In this document: positions 8,522 to 17,924 of the stretch, piece after piece | Layout: each line of letters starts with the position of its first letter | Position numbering within the stretch: the stretch's first letter is position 1 | Origin: Burkholderia contaminans | GTDB lineage: Bacteria; Pseudomonadota; Gammaproteobacteria; Burkholderiales; Burkholderiaceae | Reading direction: 5' to 3' | Length of the DNA: 64,000 nt | Assembly (NCBI RefSeq): GCF_029633825.1 | Contig: NZ_CP090640.1 | Location: 1,984,001 to 2,048,000 of the forward strand | Position numbers and translations under genes: made by a program | The notes under the pieces: model-generated | Told to the model about the DNA's origin: nothing | The model's input: the letters and a program-made list of their open reading frames with translations, nothing else | Database searches by the model: none

Positions 8522-9802
8522 ATGAAGATTCATATCAAAGGCGGCACGCTGATCGACCCGGTCGCCGGCACCGAGCAGCAGGCCGACGTATTCGTCGCGG
8601 ACGGCACGATCGCCGCGCTCGGCACGGCGGCGCCGGCCGGATTCAACGCGGACAAGACGATCGACGCGGCTGGCCTGATCGTCGCGCCCGGCCTCGTCGA
8701 CCTGTGTGCGCGGTTGCGCGAACCCGGCTACGAGCACAAGGCGACGCTCGCGTCCGAGATGGCCGCGGCCGTCGCGGGCGGTGTCACGACCCTCGTGTGT
8801 CCGCCGGATACCGACCCCGTGCTCGACGAGCCGGGCCTCGTCGAGATGCTCAAGTTCCGCGCGCGCAACCTGCGCCAGGCGAATGTGCATCCGCTCGGCG
8901 CGCTGACGGTCGGCCTCAAGGGTGAGGTGATCACCGAGATGGTCGCGCTGACCGAGTCCGGTTGCGTCGGCTTCACGCATGCCAACGTGCCGGTGCGCGA
9001 CACGCAGGTGCTGCTGCGCGCGCTGCAGTACGCGAGCACTTACGACTACACCACGTGGCTGCGCCCGCAAGACGCATTCATCGGCCGCGGCGGTGTCGCC
9101 GCGAGCGGTGCGCTGGCGTCGCGGCTCGGGCTGTCCGGCGTGCCGGTCGCGGCCGAGACGATCGCGTTGCACACGATCTTCGAACTGATGCGCGTGACGG
9201 GCGCGCGCGTGCATCTCGCGCGGTTGTCGTCCGCCGCCGGCCTCGCGCTCGTGCGCGAGGCGAAGGCCGAGGGGCTGCCCGTGACCTGTGACGTCGGTGT
9301 CAATCACGTGCACCTGATCGACGTCGACATCGGCTATTTCGATTCGCAGTTCCGGCTCGATCCGCCGCTGCGCAGCGAGCGCGATCGCGAAGCGATTCGC
9401 GTGGCGCTCGCCGACGGCACGATCGATGCGATCTGCTCCGACCACACGCCGGTCGACGACGACGAGAAGCTGCTGCCGTTCGGCGAAGCGACGCCGGGCG
9501 CGACGGGGCTCGAGCTGCTGCTGTCGCTGACGCTGAAGTGGGCCGACGAGACGCGCACGCCGCTCGCGCAGGCGCTGCGCCGCATCACGTCCGCGCCGGC
9601 CGATGTGCTGAAGCTGCCGGCCGGCCGCCTCACCGAAGGCGGCGCGGCCGACCTGTGCGTGTTCGACCCGCGTGCACACTGGCGTGTCGAGCCGCGGGCG
9701 CTGAAGAGCCAGGGCCACAACTCGCCGTTCCTCGGCTACGAACTGCCGGCCACCGTGCGCGCGACGCTCGTGGCCGGGCAGGTCGCATTCGAGCGCCACT
9801 GA
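8522..9802 (+). CDS. pyrX: Dihydroorotase-like protein, probably inactive ATCase partner (PyrC'/PyrX)
   Basis: The protein has 426 residues with the dihydroorotase amidohydrolase fold (IVAPGLVDL, LKGEVITEM, CSDHTP, PFGEATPGATGLELL). The metal-binding D-x-H-x-H motif is lost: after GLVDL the sequence reads CARLREPGYEH, so both early histidines are missing. HxH loss is the mark of the non-catalytic subunit that binds PyrB in Pseudomonas to form the dodecameric ATCase. The gene follows pyrB by 60 bases in the same direction. A working dihydroorotase should be encoded elsewhere. The structural role is inferred from family knowledge; the missing histidines are seen directly. Confidence 0.88.
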   Translation: MKIHIKGGTLIDPVAGTEQQADVFVADGTIAALGTAAPAGFNADKTIDAAGLIVAPGLVDLCARLREPGYEHKATLASEMAAAVAGGVTTLVCPPDTDPVLDEPGLVEMLKFRARNLRQANVHPLGALTVGLKGEVITEMVALTESGCVGFTHANVPVRDTQVLLRALQYASTYDYTTWLRPQDAFIGRGGVAASGALASRLGLSGVPVAAETIALHTIFELMRVTGARVHLARLSSAAGLALVREAKAEGLPVTCDVGVNHVHLIDVDIGYFDSQFRLDPPLRSERDREAIRVALADGTIDAICSDHTPVDDDEKLLPFGEATPGATGLELLLSLTLKWADETRTPLAQALRRITSAPADVLKLPAGRLTEGGAADLCVFDPRAHWRVEPRALKSQGHNSPFLGYELPATVRATLVAGQVAFERH

Positions 9803-9821
9803 ACCACGCCGGACTCTCGCC

Positions 9822-10679
9822 ATGATTGCCATTCGCAAGCTGCGTCTCGTCTTTCACCTGTTGCGCGGCATGGCGATCGTCGCGCTGCGTTTTTCGCACG
9901 TCACGCCCGCGCGCCGCGCCGAGCTGATACGCCGCTGGTCGCTCAAGCTGCTGCGGATCTGCGGGATGCGTCTCGTCGTCCATAACGACAGCGCGCGGCT
10001 CGACGCGAGCGCGCTCGTGGTCGGCAATCACGTGTCGTGGCTCGACATCTACACGGTCAACGCATGGCGGCCGACGCCGTTCGTGTCGAAAGCCGAGGTG
10101 CGGCAGTGGCCGGTGGTCGGCTGGCTCGCCGAGAAGCTCGACACCGTGTTCCTGCAGCGCGAGAAGCGCACCGAGGCGATGCGTGTCATGCACGAGATGG
10201 CCGAGCGCCTGCGTAACGGCGGGCTGATGTGCGTGTTTCCGGAAGGGACGACGACCGACGGGCAGGAACTGCTGCCGTTCCATGCGAACCTGTTCCAGGC
10301 CGCGGTGTCGGCCGGCTGCGCGGTGCAGCCGATCTGCCTGATGTACGAGGATGCGCAGGGGCGGCAGTCGGTCGCGCCAGCGTATACGGGCGAACTGGCG
10401 CTGGGCACGTCGCTCGACATGGTGTTGCGCGGCGGCCCGCTCGTCGCGCACCTGTACGTGTGTGAACCGATCGCGCCGGGTGGCGACCGGCGCGCGACGT
10501 CCGCGGCGGCGCGCGATGCGATCGCGGCTGCGCTTGCAAAGCTGCAGGAGAAGGTTGGCAAGCCGACGGCCGAGTCGCTCGCGGAATTGCAGAAGCATGC
10601 GTATCCGGCGACCGGGCTCGGCGCCGGTGCGGCGGGCGACGCGGCGGCCGAGGAGCCGGTGCCGGGGCGCGAGGGGTGA
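9822..10679 (+). CDS. plsC: 1-acyl-sn-glycerol-3-phosphate acyltransferase
   Basis: The protein has 285 residues. The acyltransferase motif NHVSWLD places the H-x4-D catalytic pair at His70 and Asp75. The phosphate-binding motif FPEGTTTDG starts at residue 139. An N-terminal hydrophobic segment with basic residues (about 5-25) fits a membrane-associated enzyme. It makes phosphatidic acid from lysophosphatidic acid, or acylates a related lysolipid (an OlsA-like role cannot be excluded). It starts 20 bases after the dihydroorotase homologue, so it is the likely last gene of that operon. The Ala-rich C-terminal tail (about 40 residues) is not part of the domain. Confidence 0.88.
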   Translation: MIAIRKLRLVFHLLRGMAIVALRFSHVTPARRAELIRRWSLKLLRICGMRLVVHNDSARLDASALVVGNHVSWLDIYTVNAWRPTPFVSKAEVRQWPVVGWLAEKLDTVFLQREKRTEAMRVMHEMAERLRNGGLMCVFPEGTTTDGQELLPFHANLFQAAVSAGCAVQPICLMYEDAQGRQSVAPAYTGELALGTSLDMVLRGGPLVAHLYVCEPIAPGGDRRATSAAARDAIAAALAKLQEKVGKPTAESLAELQKHAYPATGLGAGAAGDAAAEEPVPGREG

Positions 10680-10718
10680 GACGCGGCGCTTCCGGCGGCC
10701 GGGCGAATCAGTGTGCCG

Positions 10719-11558
10719 TCACTCGCCGCCCGGCGTGCGGCACGCTTCGCACTGCACCTGCGTGACCGTGCGCCGGGCCGGATCGGCCGTGAGCCGCACG
10801 GCCGACAGCTGGTTCCCCCACACACATCCCGAATCGAGCGCGACGACGTTGTCTCGCACCATCAGGCCGAGTGCGGCCCAGTGCCCGAACACGACCGTCA
10901 CGTCCTCCGTGCGGCGCCCCGGCACGTCGAACCACGGCAGGTAGCCGGGCGGCGCGCTGTCTGGGCCGCCGTTCGCCTTGAATTCCATCACGCCGTCGGG
11001 CGTGCAGAAGCGCACGCGCGTGAATGCGTTGAATGCGACGCGCATCCGGTCGCGCTTTTTCAGGTTCGGACTCCATTGGTTCGGCTCGTTGCCGTACAGG
11101 CCTTGCAGCGTGTCGCGCCAGTCGGGGGCGCGCAACGCGCGCTGCAGTTCGTCCGCGAGTTCGAGCGCGAGCGTGGCATCCCATTGCGGCAACACGCCGG
11201 CGTGCACGAGCAGCTTTCCGTCTTCGACATGCACGAACGGGCGATGGCGGACCCAGTCGAGCAGCGCGTCGGCGTCGGGCGCGTCGAGGATCTCGCCGAT
11301 GGTGTCGCCCGGGCGCTCGGTGCGCAGGCCGGCGGAGACCGCGAGCAGGTGCAGGTCGTGGTTGCCGAGCACGACGGTCGCGCGCGGGCCGAGGTCGACG
11401 ACCGCGCGCAGCGCAGCGAGGGAGCCCGGGCCGCGGTTGACGACGTCGCCGGCGATCCAGAGGGGCGTGTCGGCGGGGGCTGAAAGCTTGTCGAGCAAAG
11501 ACTGGAAAGCTGAATGGCAGCCTTGGATGTCGCCGATGGCGATGGGGGGGAGGGTCAT
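10719..11558 (-). CDS. apaH: Symmetrical diadenosine tetraphosphatase
   Basis: The protein has 279 residues and cleaves Ap4A to two ADP. The metallophosphatase motifs are GDIQG (about 9-13), GDVVNRGPGS (about 37-46) and GNHDLHLL (about 67-74), all complete. The ATG at 11558 is preferred to a TTG nine bases upstream because the first beta strand follows at once. It converges with plsC and is divergent from the rml genes. apaH is a common left-hand neighbour of O-antigen clusters in Burkholderia. Confidence 0.93.
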   Translation of the reverse strand: MTLPPIAIGDIQGCHSAFQSLLDKLSAPADTPLWIAGDVVNRGPGSLAALRAVVDLGPRATVVLGNHDLHLLAVSAGLRTERPGDTIGEILDAPDADALLDWVRHRPFVHVEDGKLLVHAGVLPQWDATLALELADELQRALRAPDWRDTLQGLYGNEPNQWSPNLKKRDRMRVAFNAFTRVRFCTPDGVMEFKANGGPDSAPPGYLPWFDVPGRRTEDVTVVFGHWAALGLMVRDNVVALDSGCVWGNQLSAVRLTADPARRTVTQVQCEACRTPGGE

Positions 11559-11901
11559 GAGAGGCAAGGTGTGACGAATCCTGGCGCTGATCGAAAAAGG
11601 GGGGCGATCGCTGGCGGGCGACTTCGCGCGTAATCGAACAATTTTAACGTATTGATTTGAATGCCGATTTTTTGGTGGCGGAGGAGCCGGCGGACTGTTT
11701 CAAGTTGTTAGCGACATGGCGTTTGACCGACGCAGCTTCTTATAATTGGCCGCTCCTCAACAAAATTAGCATTTCATGACTTTGACGGTTAAGGTCAGCA
11801 GTTAGAATGCCCGCCTTGGGGGGACGCGCACGGTGACGTCGCGTTCGGAGTTTGTGGCGGCCCTTGCTTGAGGCACGCCATGTATGACTAAAGGGAGCCT
11901 C
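11559..11901. promoter_or_regulatory. Divergent control region between apaH and the O-antigen locus
   Basis: This stretch of 343 bases has no gene. It is AT-rich around 11640-11660 and 11741-11800. Candidate -10 boxes for the rightward rml operon are TATAAT at 11741-11746 and TAGAAT at 11803-11808. The second has TTGACG at 11782-11787, but with a short 15-base spacer; the first has no good -35. I found no JUMPstart/ops element. A promoter here is very likely, but the exact boxes are uncertain. Confidence 0.4.
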
Positions 11902-12963
11902 ATGATCCTGGTGACGGGCGGCGCGGGTTTTATCGGCGCCAATTTCGTAATCGACTGGCTGCGTCAATCCGACGAGGCCGTGCTCAACGTCGACAAGCTT
12001 ACCTACGCAGGCAACCTTCGTACGCTGCAATCGTTGAACGGAAGCCCGAAGCACGTATTCGCTCGCGTCGACATCTGCGATCGCGCGGCACTCGATACGC
12101 TGTTGGCCGCCCACCGGCCGCGCGCGATCCTGCATTTCGCAGCGGAAAGCCACGTCGATCGCTCGATTCACGGTCCGGCCGAGTTCGTTCAGACGAACGT
12201 GGTCGGCACCTTTACGCTGCTCGAAGCCGCGCGTCAGTACTGGGGTGCGTTGCCCGAGGTGGAGCAAGCCGGCTTCCGGTTCCTGCACGTGTCGACCGAC
12301 GAAGTGTTCGGTTCGCTGTCCCCGACCGATCCACAGTTCTCCGAAACGACGCCGTATGCGCCCAACAGCCCGTATTCGGCGACGAAGGCTGGCTCTGATC
12401 ACCTGGTGCGTGCGTATCACCATACATACGGCCTGCCGACGCTGACGACCAATTGCTCGAACAACTACGGCCCGTACCAGTTCCCCGAAAAGCTCATTCC
12501 GCTGATGATTGCCAATGCACTCGCCGGCAAGCCGCTGCCCGTCTACGGCGATGGTAAGAACGTGCGCGACTGGCTGTACGTCGGCGATCACTGCAGCGCG
12601 ATTCGCGAAGTGCTCGCGCGCGGCGTGCCGGGCGAGACGTACAACGTCGGCGGCTGGAACGAAATGACGAACCTCGACGTCGTGCATACACTGTGCGATC
12701 TGCTCGATAGCGCGCGGCCCAGGGCGCAAGGTTCGTATCGCGATCAGATTGCATACGTGAAGGATCGTCCGGGGCACGATCGCCGTTACGCGATCGACGC
12801 GCGCAAACTCGAGCGCGAACTCGGCTGGAAACCGGCCGAGACGTTCGCGACCGGCCTCGCGAAGACGGTATTCTGGTATCTCGACAACCAGGCGTGGTCC
12901 GACGAGGTGGCCTCGGGCGAATACCGCAAGTGGGTCGAGACCAACTACGCAGAGCGCGTTTGA
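11902..12963 (+). CDS. rmlB: dTDP-glucose 4,6-dehydratase
   Basis: The protein has 353 residues and makes dTDP-4-keto-6-deoxyglucose, step two of dTDP-L-rhamnose synthesis. The NAD motif GGAGFIG is at the N-terminus, STDEVFGS near residue 130 carries the catalytic Thr-Asp-Glu, and [12 protein letters not shown] has the Tyr-x3-Lys pair. The ATG at 11902 is chosen over one at 11884 because AAAGGGAG lies at the right distance in front of it and the Rossmann strand starts directly. rmlB is first in an rmlBACD set. Confidence 0.96.
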   Translation: MILVTGGAGFIGANFVIDWLRQSDEAVLNVDKLTYAGNLRTLQSLNGSPKHVFARVDICDRAALDTLLAAHRPRAILHFAAESHVDRSIHGPAEFVQTNVVGTFTLLEAARQYWGALPEVEQAGFRFLHVSTDEVFGSLSPTDPQFSETTPYAPNSPYSATKAGSDHLVRAYHHTYGLPTLTTNCSNNYGPYQFPEKLIPLMIANALAGKPLPVYGDGKNVRDWLYVGDHCSAIREVLARGVPGETYNVGGWNEMTNLDVVHTLCDLLDSARPRAQGSYRDQIAYVKDRPGHDRRYAIDARKLERELGWKPAETFATGLAKTVFWYLDNQAWSDEVASGEYRKWVETNYAERV

Positions 12964-12974
12964 CAGGAGCGGTG

Positions 12975-13868
12975 ATGACACGCAAGGGCATCATTCTGGC
13001 CGGCGGCTCAGGCACGCGGCTCTATCCGATCACGCACGCGGTCTCGAAGCAATTGCTGCCGGTGTACGACAAGCCGATGATCTATTACCCGCTGTCGACG
13101 CTGATGATCGCGGGCATCCGGGACGTGCTGATCATCTCGACACCGCAGGACACCCCGCGCTTCGCGTCGATGCTCGGCGACGGCAGCCAGTGGGGGATGC
13201 ATATCGAGTATGCGACGCAGCCGTCGCCGGACGGGCTCGCGCAAGCGTTCGTCATCGGCCGTGACTTCGTCGGCAACGATCCGTCGGCGCTCATCCTCGG
13301 CGACAACATTTTCTACGGGCACGATCTCGCGAAGCAGCTCGAGCGCGCGAACGAGCGCGATGCAGGCGCGACCGTGTTCGCCTATCACGTGCACGACCCC
13401 GAGCGCTACGGCGTGGTGGAGTTCGACCGGAACTTCCGCGCGCTGTCGATCGAGGAGAAGCCAGCGAAACCGCGTTCGCAGTATGCGGTCACGGGGCTGT
13501 ACTTCTATGACAACCGCGTGTGCGACATCGCGGCAGACATCAGGCCGTCCGCACGAGGCGAACTGGAAATCACGGACGTCAATTCGCGGTATCTCGCGGA
13601 CGGCACGTTGAACGTCGAGATCATGGGGCGCGGCTACGCGTGGCTCGATACCGGCACGCACGATTCCCTGATCGAGGCCGCGACGTTCATCGCGACGCTG
13701 CAGAAGCGTCAGGGGCTCGTGGTTGCGTGTCCTGAAGAGATCGCGTATCGCCGCAACTGGATCGACGCGGAACAGGTGCTGAAACTGGCGCAGCCGCTCG
13801 CGAAGAATGCCTACGGGCAGTACCTCCGGAACCTTCTCACCCATCAGGTCGCATGGCAATCCACGTAA
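12975..13868 (+). CDS. rmlA: Glucose-1-phosphate thymidylyltransferase
   Basis: The protein has 297 residues and makes dTDP-glucose, the first step of dTDP-L-rhamnose synthesis. The nucleotidyltransferase signature GGSGTRLYP starts near residue 8. [19 protein letters not shown] and the GDNIFYG motif (Asp for Mg2+) follow, and the later [13 protein letters not shown] segment is typical. A GGAGCGG ribosome site precedes ATG 12975. It overlaps rmlC by 16 bases. Confidence 0.96.
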   Translation: MTRKGIILAGGSGTRLYPITHAVSKQLLPVYDKPMIYYPLSTLMIAGIRDVLIISTPQDTPRFASMLGDGSQWGMHIEYATQPSPDGLAQAFVIGRDFVGNDPSALILGDNIFYGHDLAKQLERANERDAGATVFAYHVHDPERYGVVEFDRNFRALSIEEKPAKPRSQYAVTGLYFYDNRVCDIAADIRPSARGELEITDVNSRYLADGTLNVEIMGRGYAWLDTGTHDSLIEAATFIATLQKRQGLVVACPEEIAYRRNWIDAEQVLKLAQPLAKNAYGQYLRNLLTHQVAWQST

Positions 13869-14404
13869 CGTCAACGGCGTTGCCCGACGTCAAGCTCATC
13901 GAGCCGAAGGTTTTCGGTGACGCACGCGGCTATTTTTACGAGAGCTTCAACGCACGCGAGTTCTCGCAACGCGTTGGATCCGATGTCGAATTCGTTCAGG
14001 ACAACCATTCGCGGTCGACCAAGGGGGTGCTGCGTGGGCTGCACTACCAGATCGAACATGCGCAGGGAAAGCTCGTGCGCGTGATCGAAGGCGAGGTGTT
14101 CGATGTCGCGGTGGATATTCGCCGCAGCTCCCCGAATTTCGGCAAGTGGGTCGGCGTGGTCCTGTCGGCCGACAACCATCGTCAGCTTTGGGTGCCGCCC
14201 GGTTTCGCGCACGGATTCGTCGTGCTGTCGGAGGCCGCGCAATTCCTTTACAAGACCACCGACTACTGGTTTCCCGAGCACGAGCGCAGCATCGTCTGGA
14301 ACGACCCGGAGGTCGGCATCGCATGGCCGATCGACGGCGAACCGGTCCTGGCGCCGAAGGACGCGGCAGGCAAGCGTCTGAGCGAGTCCGATGTCTATGC
14401 GTAA
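13853..14404 (+). CDS. rmlC: dTDP-4-dehydrorhamnose 3,5-epimerase
   Basis: The protein has 183 residues of cupin fold. Key family segments are [28 protein letters not shown] (catalytic His in the GLHYQ part), [11 protein letters not shown] and [13 protein letters not shown]. It inverts C3 and C5 of the keto sugar made by RmlB. It overlaps both rmlA (16 bases) and rmlD (14 bases), so expression is coupled. Confidence 0.96.
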   Translation: MAIHVTSTALPDVKLIEPKVFGDARGYFYESFNAREFSQRVGSDVEFVQDNHSRSTKGVLRGLHYQIEHAQGKLVRVIEGEVFDVAVDIRRSSPNFGKWVGVVLSADNHRQLWVPPGFAHGFVVLSEAAQFLYKTTDYWFPEHERSIVWNDPEVGIAWPIDGEPVLAPKDAAGKRLSESDVYA

Positions 14405-15296
14405 GACCGACCCGAACGCCGCGCCGACGATCCTTGTAACGGGTGTGAACGGTCAGGTCGGCTTCGAACTGCTGGGGACGCTGCAGGGGCTCGGCCGCGT
14501 GGTGCCGTGCGACCGAGCGACGCTCGATCTGTCCGATACCGAACGCGTGCGGGCATTCGTGCGCGACGTGAAGCCGTCGCTGATCGTCAATCCGGCCGCC
14601 TATACGGCGGTGGACCAGGCCGAGAACGATGTCGATGTCGCGCGTCGGCTGAACGCCGACGTGCCACGCGTGTTCGCGGAAGAAATGGCGCGCAGCGGCG
14701 GTGCGCTGGTTCACTACTCGACCGACTACGTGTTCGACGGCACGAAAGCGGAGGCGTACGAGGAAACCGACGCGACGAATCCGTTGAACGTCTACGGCGC
14801 GACGAAGCTCGACGGCGAGCGGGCGATCGCGGCGACGGGATGTGCGCACCTGATTCTGCGAACGAGCTGGGTGTATGGCCGTCGGGGCAGAAACTTCCTG
14901 CCGACGATGCTGAGGCTGGGTGCCGAGCGACCGGCGTTGCGGATCGTTGCGGACCAGATCGGTGCGCCGACTTGGGCGAGGACCATCGCGGCCGCCACGG
15001 CGCACATCGTCGCGCAGGGCGCGGCGTCGAGCGACGCCGACTGGTGGGCAAGCCGCTCCGGTGTATACCACCTCACGTCGGCTGGCGCGACCTCCTGGTG
15101 CGGCTTTGCCGAAGCCATCTTCGCGACCGCGAAGGTGGCGCCTGCACCGCAGGTCGAGCCGATCGCGTCGAGCGAGTATCCGACGCCGGCGCGGCGGCCT
15201 GCGAATTCGAGATTGGTGCTGGACAAACTGAGTGCGACGTTCGGGCTGCAGATGCCGGACTGGCGCGAGGCGCTGGCGCTGTGTCTGGGCGAGTGA
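14391..15296 (+). CDS. rmlD: dTDP-4-dehydrorhamnose reductase
   Basis: The protein has about 301 residues and reduces the keto sugar to dTDP-L-rhamnose. The Rossmann motif TGVNGQVGFEL lies near residues 17-27. YSTDYVFDG and NVYGATKLDGE (Tyr-x3-Lys) are intact, and LRTSWVYG fits the family. Starts at ATG 14391 and 14397 are both possible. It closes the rmlBACD set; the next gene starts 385 bases away. Confidence 0.95.
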   Translation: MSMRKTDPNAAPTILVTGVNGQVGFELLGTLQGLGRVVPCDRATLDLSDTERVRAFVRDVKPSLIVNPAAYTAVDQAENDVDVARRLNADVPRVFAEEMARSGGALVHYSTDYVFDGTKAEAYEETDATNPLNVYGATKLDGERAIAATGCAHLILRTSWVYGRRGRNFLPTMLRLGAERPALRIVADQIGAPTWARTIAAATAHIVAQGAASSDADWWASRSGVYHLTSAGATSWCGFAEAIFATAKVAPAPQVEPIASSEYPTPARRPANSRLVLDKLSATFGLQMPDWREALALCLGE

Positions 15297-15681
15297 TCCC
15301 GGTCTGCCCGCATGCGTGCGACCGTCGAGTGGGCGCAGGCCCGAGTGACGGTCGTGTCGGATCGTTCACGGGTGGCAAGGTGCTGGCCCCGGCCTGACGA
15401 CGACCGGCGTGGCGCATTCGGCGATGTCGAGGTGACCGTTCGGTAACGATTGGATGCCGATCGGGACCGATGTGGGGCCGGATGGTTGCGCGGCAAGTGT
15501 CTTCGGGCCTGTTCTGGCGGCCGTTCCAGGGTGACGGTCGTTTTCGGGGGATTGGCGCCGGCTATAATTCCATTCTGGCCGGGTTGGGCATGACCGGCTG
15601 GCAACTACGCCGGCGGGTGTATGGATGTAAGTGGCGAAGGCGTTGGCTTCGCCAGCGAATACTAAATCTGGAGTGAATGTG
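15297..15681 (+). promoter_or_regulatory. Gap between rmlD and manC with promoter-like site
   Basis: These 385 bases hold no gene I can support. A perfect TATAAT lies at 15563-15568, about 115 bases before manC, but the -35 position (around 15540-15546, GTTTTC) is poor. A CTGGAG ribosome site at 15668-15673 supports the manC start. A second promoter for manC-wzm-wzt is plausible, which would uncouple them from rml. Confidence 0.4.
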
Positions 15682-17130
15682 ATGTTAATCCCCGTCATCC
15701 TGTCCGGTGGTGCCGGTACGCGACTTTGGCCCGTCTCTCGCGAAGGGCATCCCAAACCGTTCATGAAGCTCGCCGATGGCGAGAGTCTGCTGCTGAAGAC
15801 CTACCGTCGCGCTGCTGCGGTGGTTGGCGGCGGTGAGGATGTGTCGTGCGGAGAATTGCTGACGGTCACCAACCGCGACTACTACTTCATGAGCAAGGAC
15901 GAGTTCGCGAGCGCGTCGCTCGGCGAACAGCGGCCCGGCGTGTTCATGCTCGAGCCGGCCGGTCGCAACACGGCACCCGCCGTGGCGATGGCGGCGCATC
16001 ACGTCGCTGAAAAATACGGGCGCGACGCACTGATGCTGGTGCTGGCGGCCGATCACCTGGTGCAGGACCAGAAGGGTTTCGTGGCCGCCGTCGCGAGCGC
16101 GGCCGAACTGGCGAAGCAGGGTCGGCTGGTGACGTTCGGCATCGTACCGACGAGCCCGGATACCGGCTTCGGCTACATCGAGGCCGGGGAACCGGTTGGG
16201 GCCGGCCGTGCAGCGCTGCGCTTCGTCGAGAAGCCGGATGCCGCGAAGGCGGCCGAGTACCTGGCGGCGGGCAACTACCTGTGGAATTCGGGCATGTTCT
16301 GTTTCAAGGCCGGCGTCATTCTCGACGAGATGGCGCGTCATGCGCCGGACGTCGCCGCTGCCGCGGAATCATGCTGGGCAGCGGTGCAGGAAGCGAACAA
16401 GGCGTCGACGCAGATGCTCGAGATTCCCGCCGAAGCATTCGAGAAAATGCCCGACATCTCGATCGACTATGCGGTGATGGAGCGCTCGTCGAACGTGGCG
16501 GTGGTGCCTTCGAGCTTCGGCTGGAGCGACATCGGTTCGTGGGGCGCGGTGCGTGACCTGGTCGAGCCGGACGAGGACAGCAACCGTGCTGTCGGCGATG
16601 CGATCTTCGTCGATAGTCGCAACATGTACGTGCAGACGCAGGATCGCGTCGTGGCGTCGGTCGGCGTGGCTGACCTGATGATCATCGATACGCCCGACGC
16701 ATTGCTGGTCGCGCATCCCGACCGCGCGCAGGATGTGAAGCAGGTCGTCGCGCGCCTGAAGAAACGCAATCACGACGCATACAAGCTGCATCGCACGGTG
16801 AGCCGCCCGTGGGGCACCTATACGGTCCTGGAAGAAGGGCCGCGGTTCAAGATCAAGCGTATCGAAGTGAAGCCGGGCGGGAGCCTGAGCCTGCAGATGC
16901 ATCATCATCGCAGCGAGCACTGGATCGTCGTGAGCGGGATGGCCAAGGTCGTCAACGGCGATCAGGAAATCTTCGTCCGGACCAACGAGTCCACCTATAT
17001 TCCTGCCGGGCACAAGCACCGCCTCGAGAATCCGGGTGTGCTGGACCTCGTGATGATCGAGGTGCAGAGCGGCGAGTATCTGGGAGAGGACGACATCGTT
17101 CGTTTCCAAGACGTTTACGGGCGCGCGTGA
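15682..17130 (+). CDS. manC: Mannose-1-phosphate guanylyltransferase / mannose-6-phosphate isomerase
   Basis: The protein has 482 residues, the length of the two-domain enzymes. The N-terminal nucleotidyltransferase starts LIPVILSGGAGTRLWPVSR and has the FVEKPD motif near residue 177. The C-terminal cupin isomerase part (from about residue 370) shows RPWGTYTVLEEG, KPGGSLSLQMHHHRSEHW and the metal-site histidines. It makes GDP-mannose, the precursor for the gmd/rmd genes downstream; ManB at 42314 can supply mannose-1-phosphate. Its TGA shares a base with the wzm start. Confidence 0.95.
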   Translation: MLIPVILSGGAGTRLWPVSREGHPKPFMKLADGESLLLKTYRRAAAVVGGGEDVSCGELLTVTNRDYYFMSKDEFASASLGEQRPGVFMLEPAGRNTAPAVAMAAHHVAEKYGRDALMLVLAADHLVQDQKGFVAAVASAAELAKQGRLVTFGIVPTSPDTGFGYIEAGEPVGAGRAALRFVEKPDAAKAAEYLAAGNYLWNSGMFCFKAGVILDEMARHAPDVAAAAESCWAAVQEANKASTQMLEIPAEAFEKMPDISIDYAVMERSSNVAVVPSSFGWSDIGSWGAVRDLVEPDEDSNRAVGDAIFVDSRNMYVQTQDRVVASVGVADLMIIDTPDALLVAHPDRAQDVKQVVARLKKRNHDAYKLHRTVSRPWGTYTVLEEGPRFKIKRIEVKPGGSLSLQMHHHRSEHWIVVSGMAKVVNGDQEIFVRTNESTYIPAGHKHRLENPGVLDLVMIEVQSGEYLGEDDIVRFQDVYGRA

Positions 17131-17924
17131 TGCTGGGAATATTCAAAGCCTTGTGGAGCTACCGCGGCTTCATACTGGGGAGCGTGAAGCGTGAGTTCCA
17201 ATCCAAGTACCGCAACTCCTTGCTGGGCGCGGCATGGACGGTGCTCAACCCACTGTCGATGATCGTGGTTTACACGGTGATCTTCTCCGGTGTCATGCAC
17301 AATCGCTTGCCTGGGGTGGAGAACCGTTTTGCATACAGCGTTTACCTGTGCGCGGGTGTGCTTACTTGGGGCCTATTCACGGAGATCGTCGGTCGGGGGC
17401 AGAACACCTTCATCGAAAATGCGAACCTGCTCAAGAAATTGAGTTTCCCGCGTCTCTGCCTGCCAGTGATCGCGGTGGCCAATGCCTTGGTCAACTTTGG
17501 CATTGTGTTCGGGCTGTTCACCGTGTTTTTGATGTTTTCCGGTAATTTTCCCGGCTTGGCCTTTGTCGCTCTGATACCCACGATCGCTTTGCTGGTGTTA
17601 TTTGCCGTTGGTCTGGGCATTACATTGGGTGTGCTCAACGTGTTCTTCCGCGACGTGGGCCAGTTCTTCGGTATTGTCCTTAGTTTCTGGTTTTGGATGA
17701 CGCCCATTGTTTACTCAGTGAGCATATTGCCCGAGCGCGTTCAGTCTTGGATGCGCTTCAACCCCATGTCGCGGTTGATTGAAGCCTTTCAGACGATTCT
17801 GGTGCGGGGGGCTTGGCCCAACTGGTATAGCCTATGGCCCGTGTTGGTGTTGGCATTAGCGTTGTGCGGGTTGGGCTTTACTCTCTTCCGCAAACATGCG
17901 GGTGAAATGGTGGATGAACTCTGA
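17130..17924 (+). CDS. wzm: O-antigen ABC transporter permease
   Basis: The protein has 264 residues with about six membrane segments, the ABC-2 polysaccharide exporter type. The N-terminal KREFQSKYRNSLLGAAWTVL amphipathic gate helix and the YSVSILPERVQSW loop are typical of Wzm/TagG. With Wzt it moves undecaprenyl-linked O-polysaccharide to the periplasmic face. Start and stop are one-base overlaps with manC and wzt. GC begins to fall inside this gene. Confidence 0.94.
   Translation: MLGIFKALWSYRGFILGSVKREFQSKYRNSLLGAAWTVLNPLSMIVVYTVIFSGVMHNRLPGVENRFAYSVYLCAGVLTWGLFTEIVGRGQNTFIENANLLKKLSFPRLCLPVIAVANALVNFGIVFGLFTVFLMFSGNFPGLAFVALIPTIALLVLFAVGLGITLGVLNVFFRDVGQFFGIVLSFWFWMTPIVYSVSILPERVQSWMRFNPMSRLIEAFQTILVRGAWPNWYSLWPVLVLALALCGLGFTLFRKHAGEMVDEL

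Noticed and set aside
11559..11901. JUMPstart/ops element for RfaH before rmlB
   Set aside because: I looked for a GGCGGTAG-type core and did not find it.
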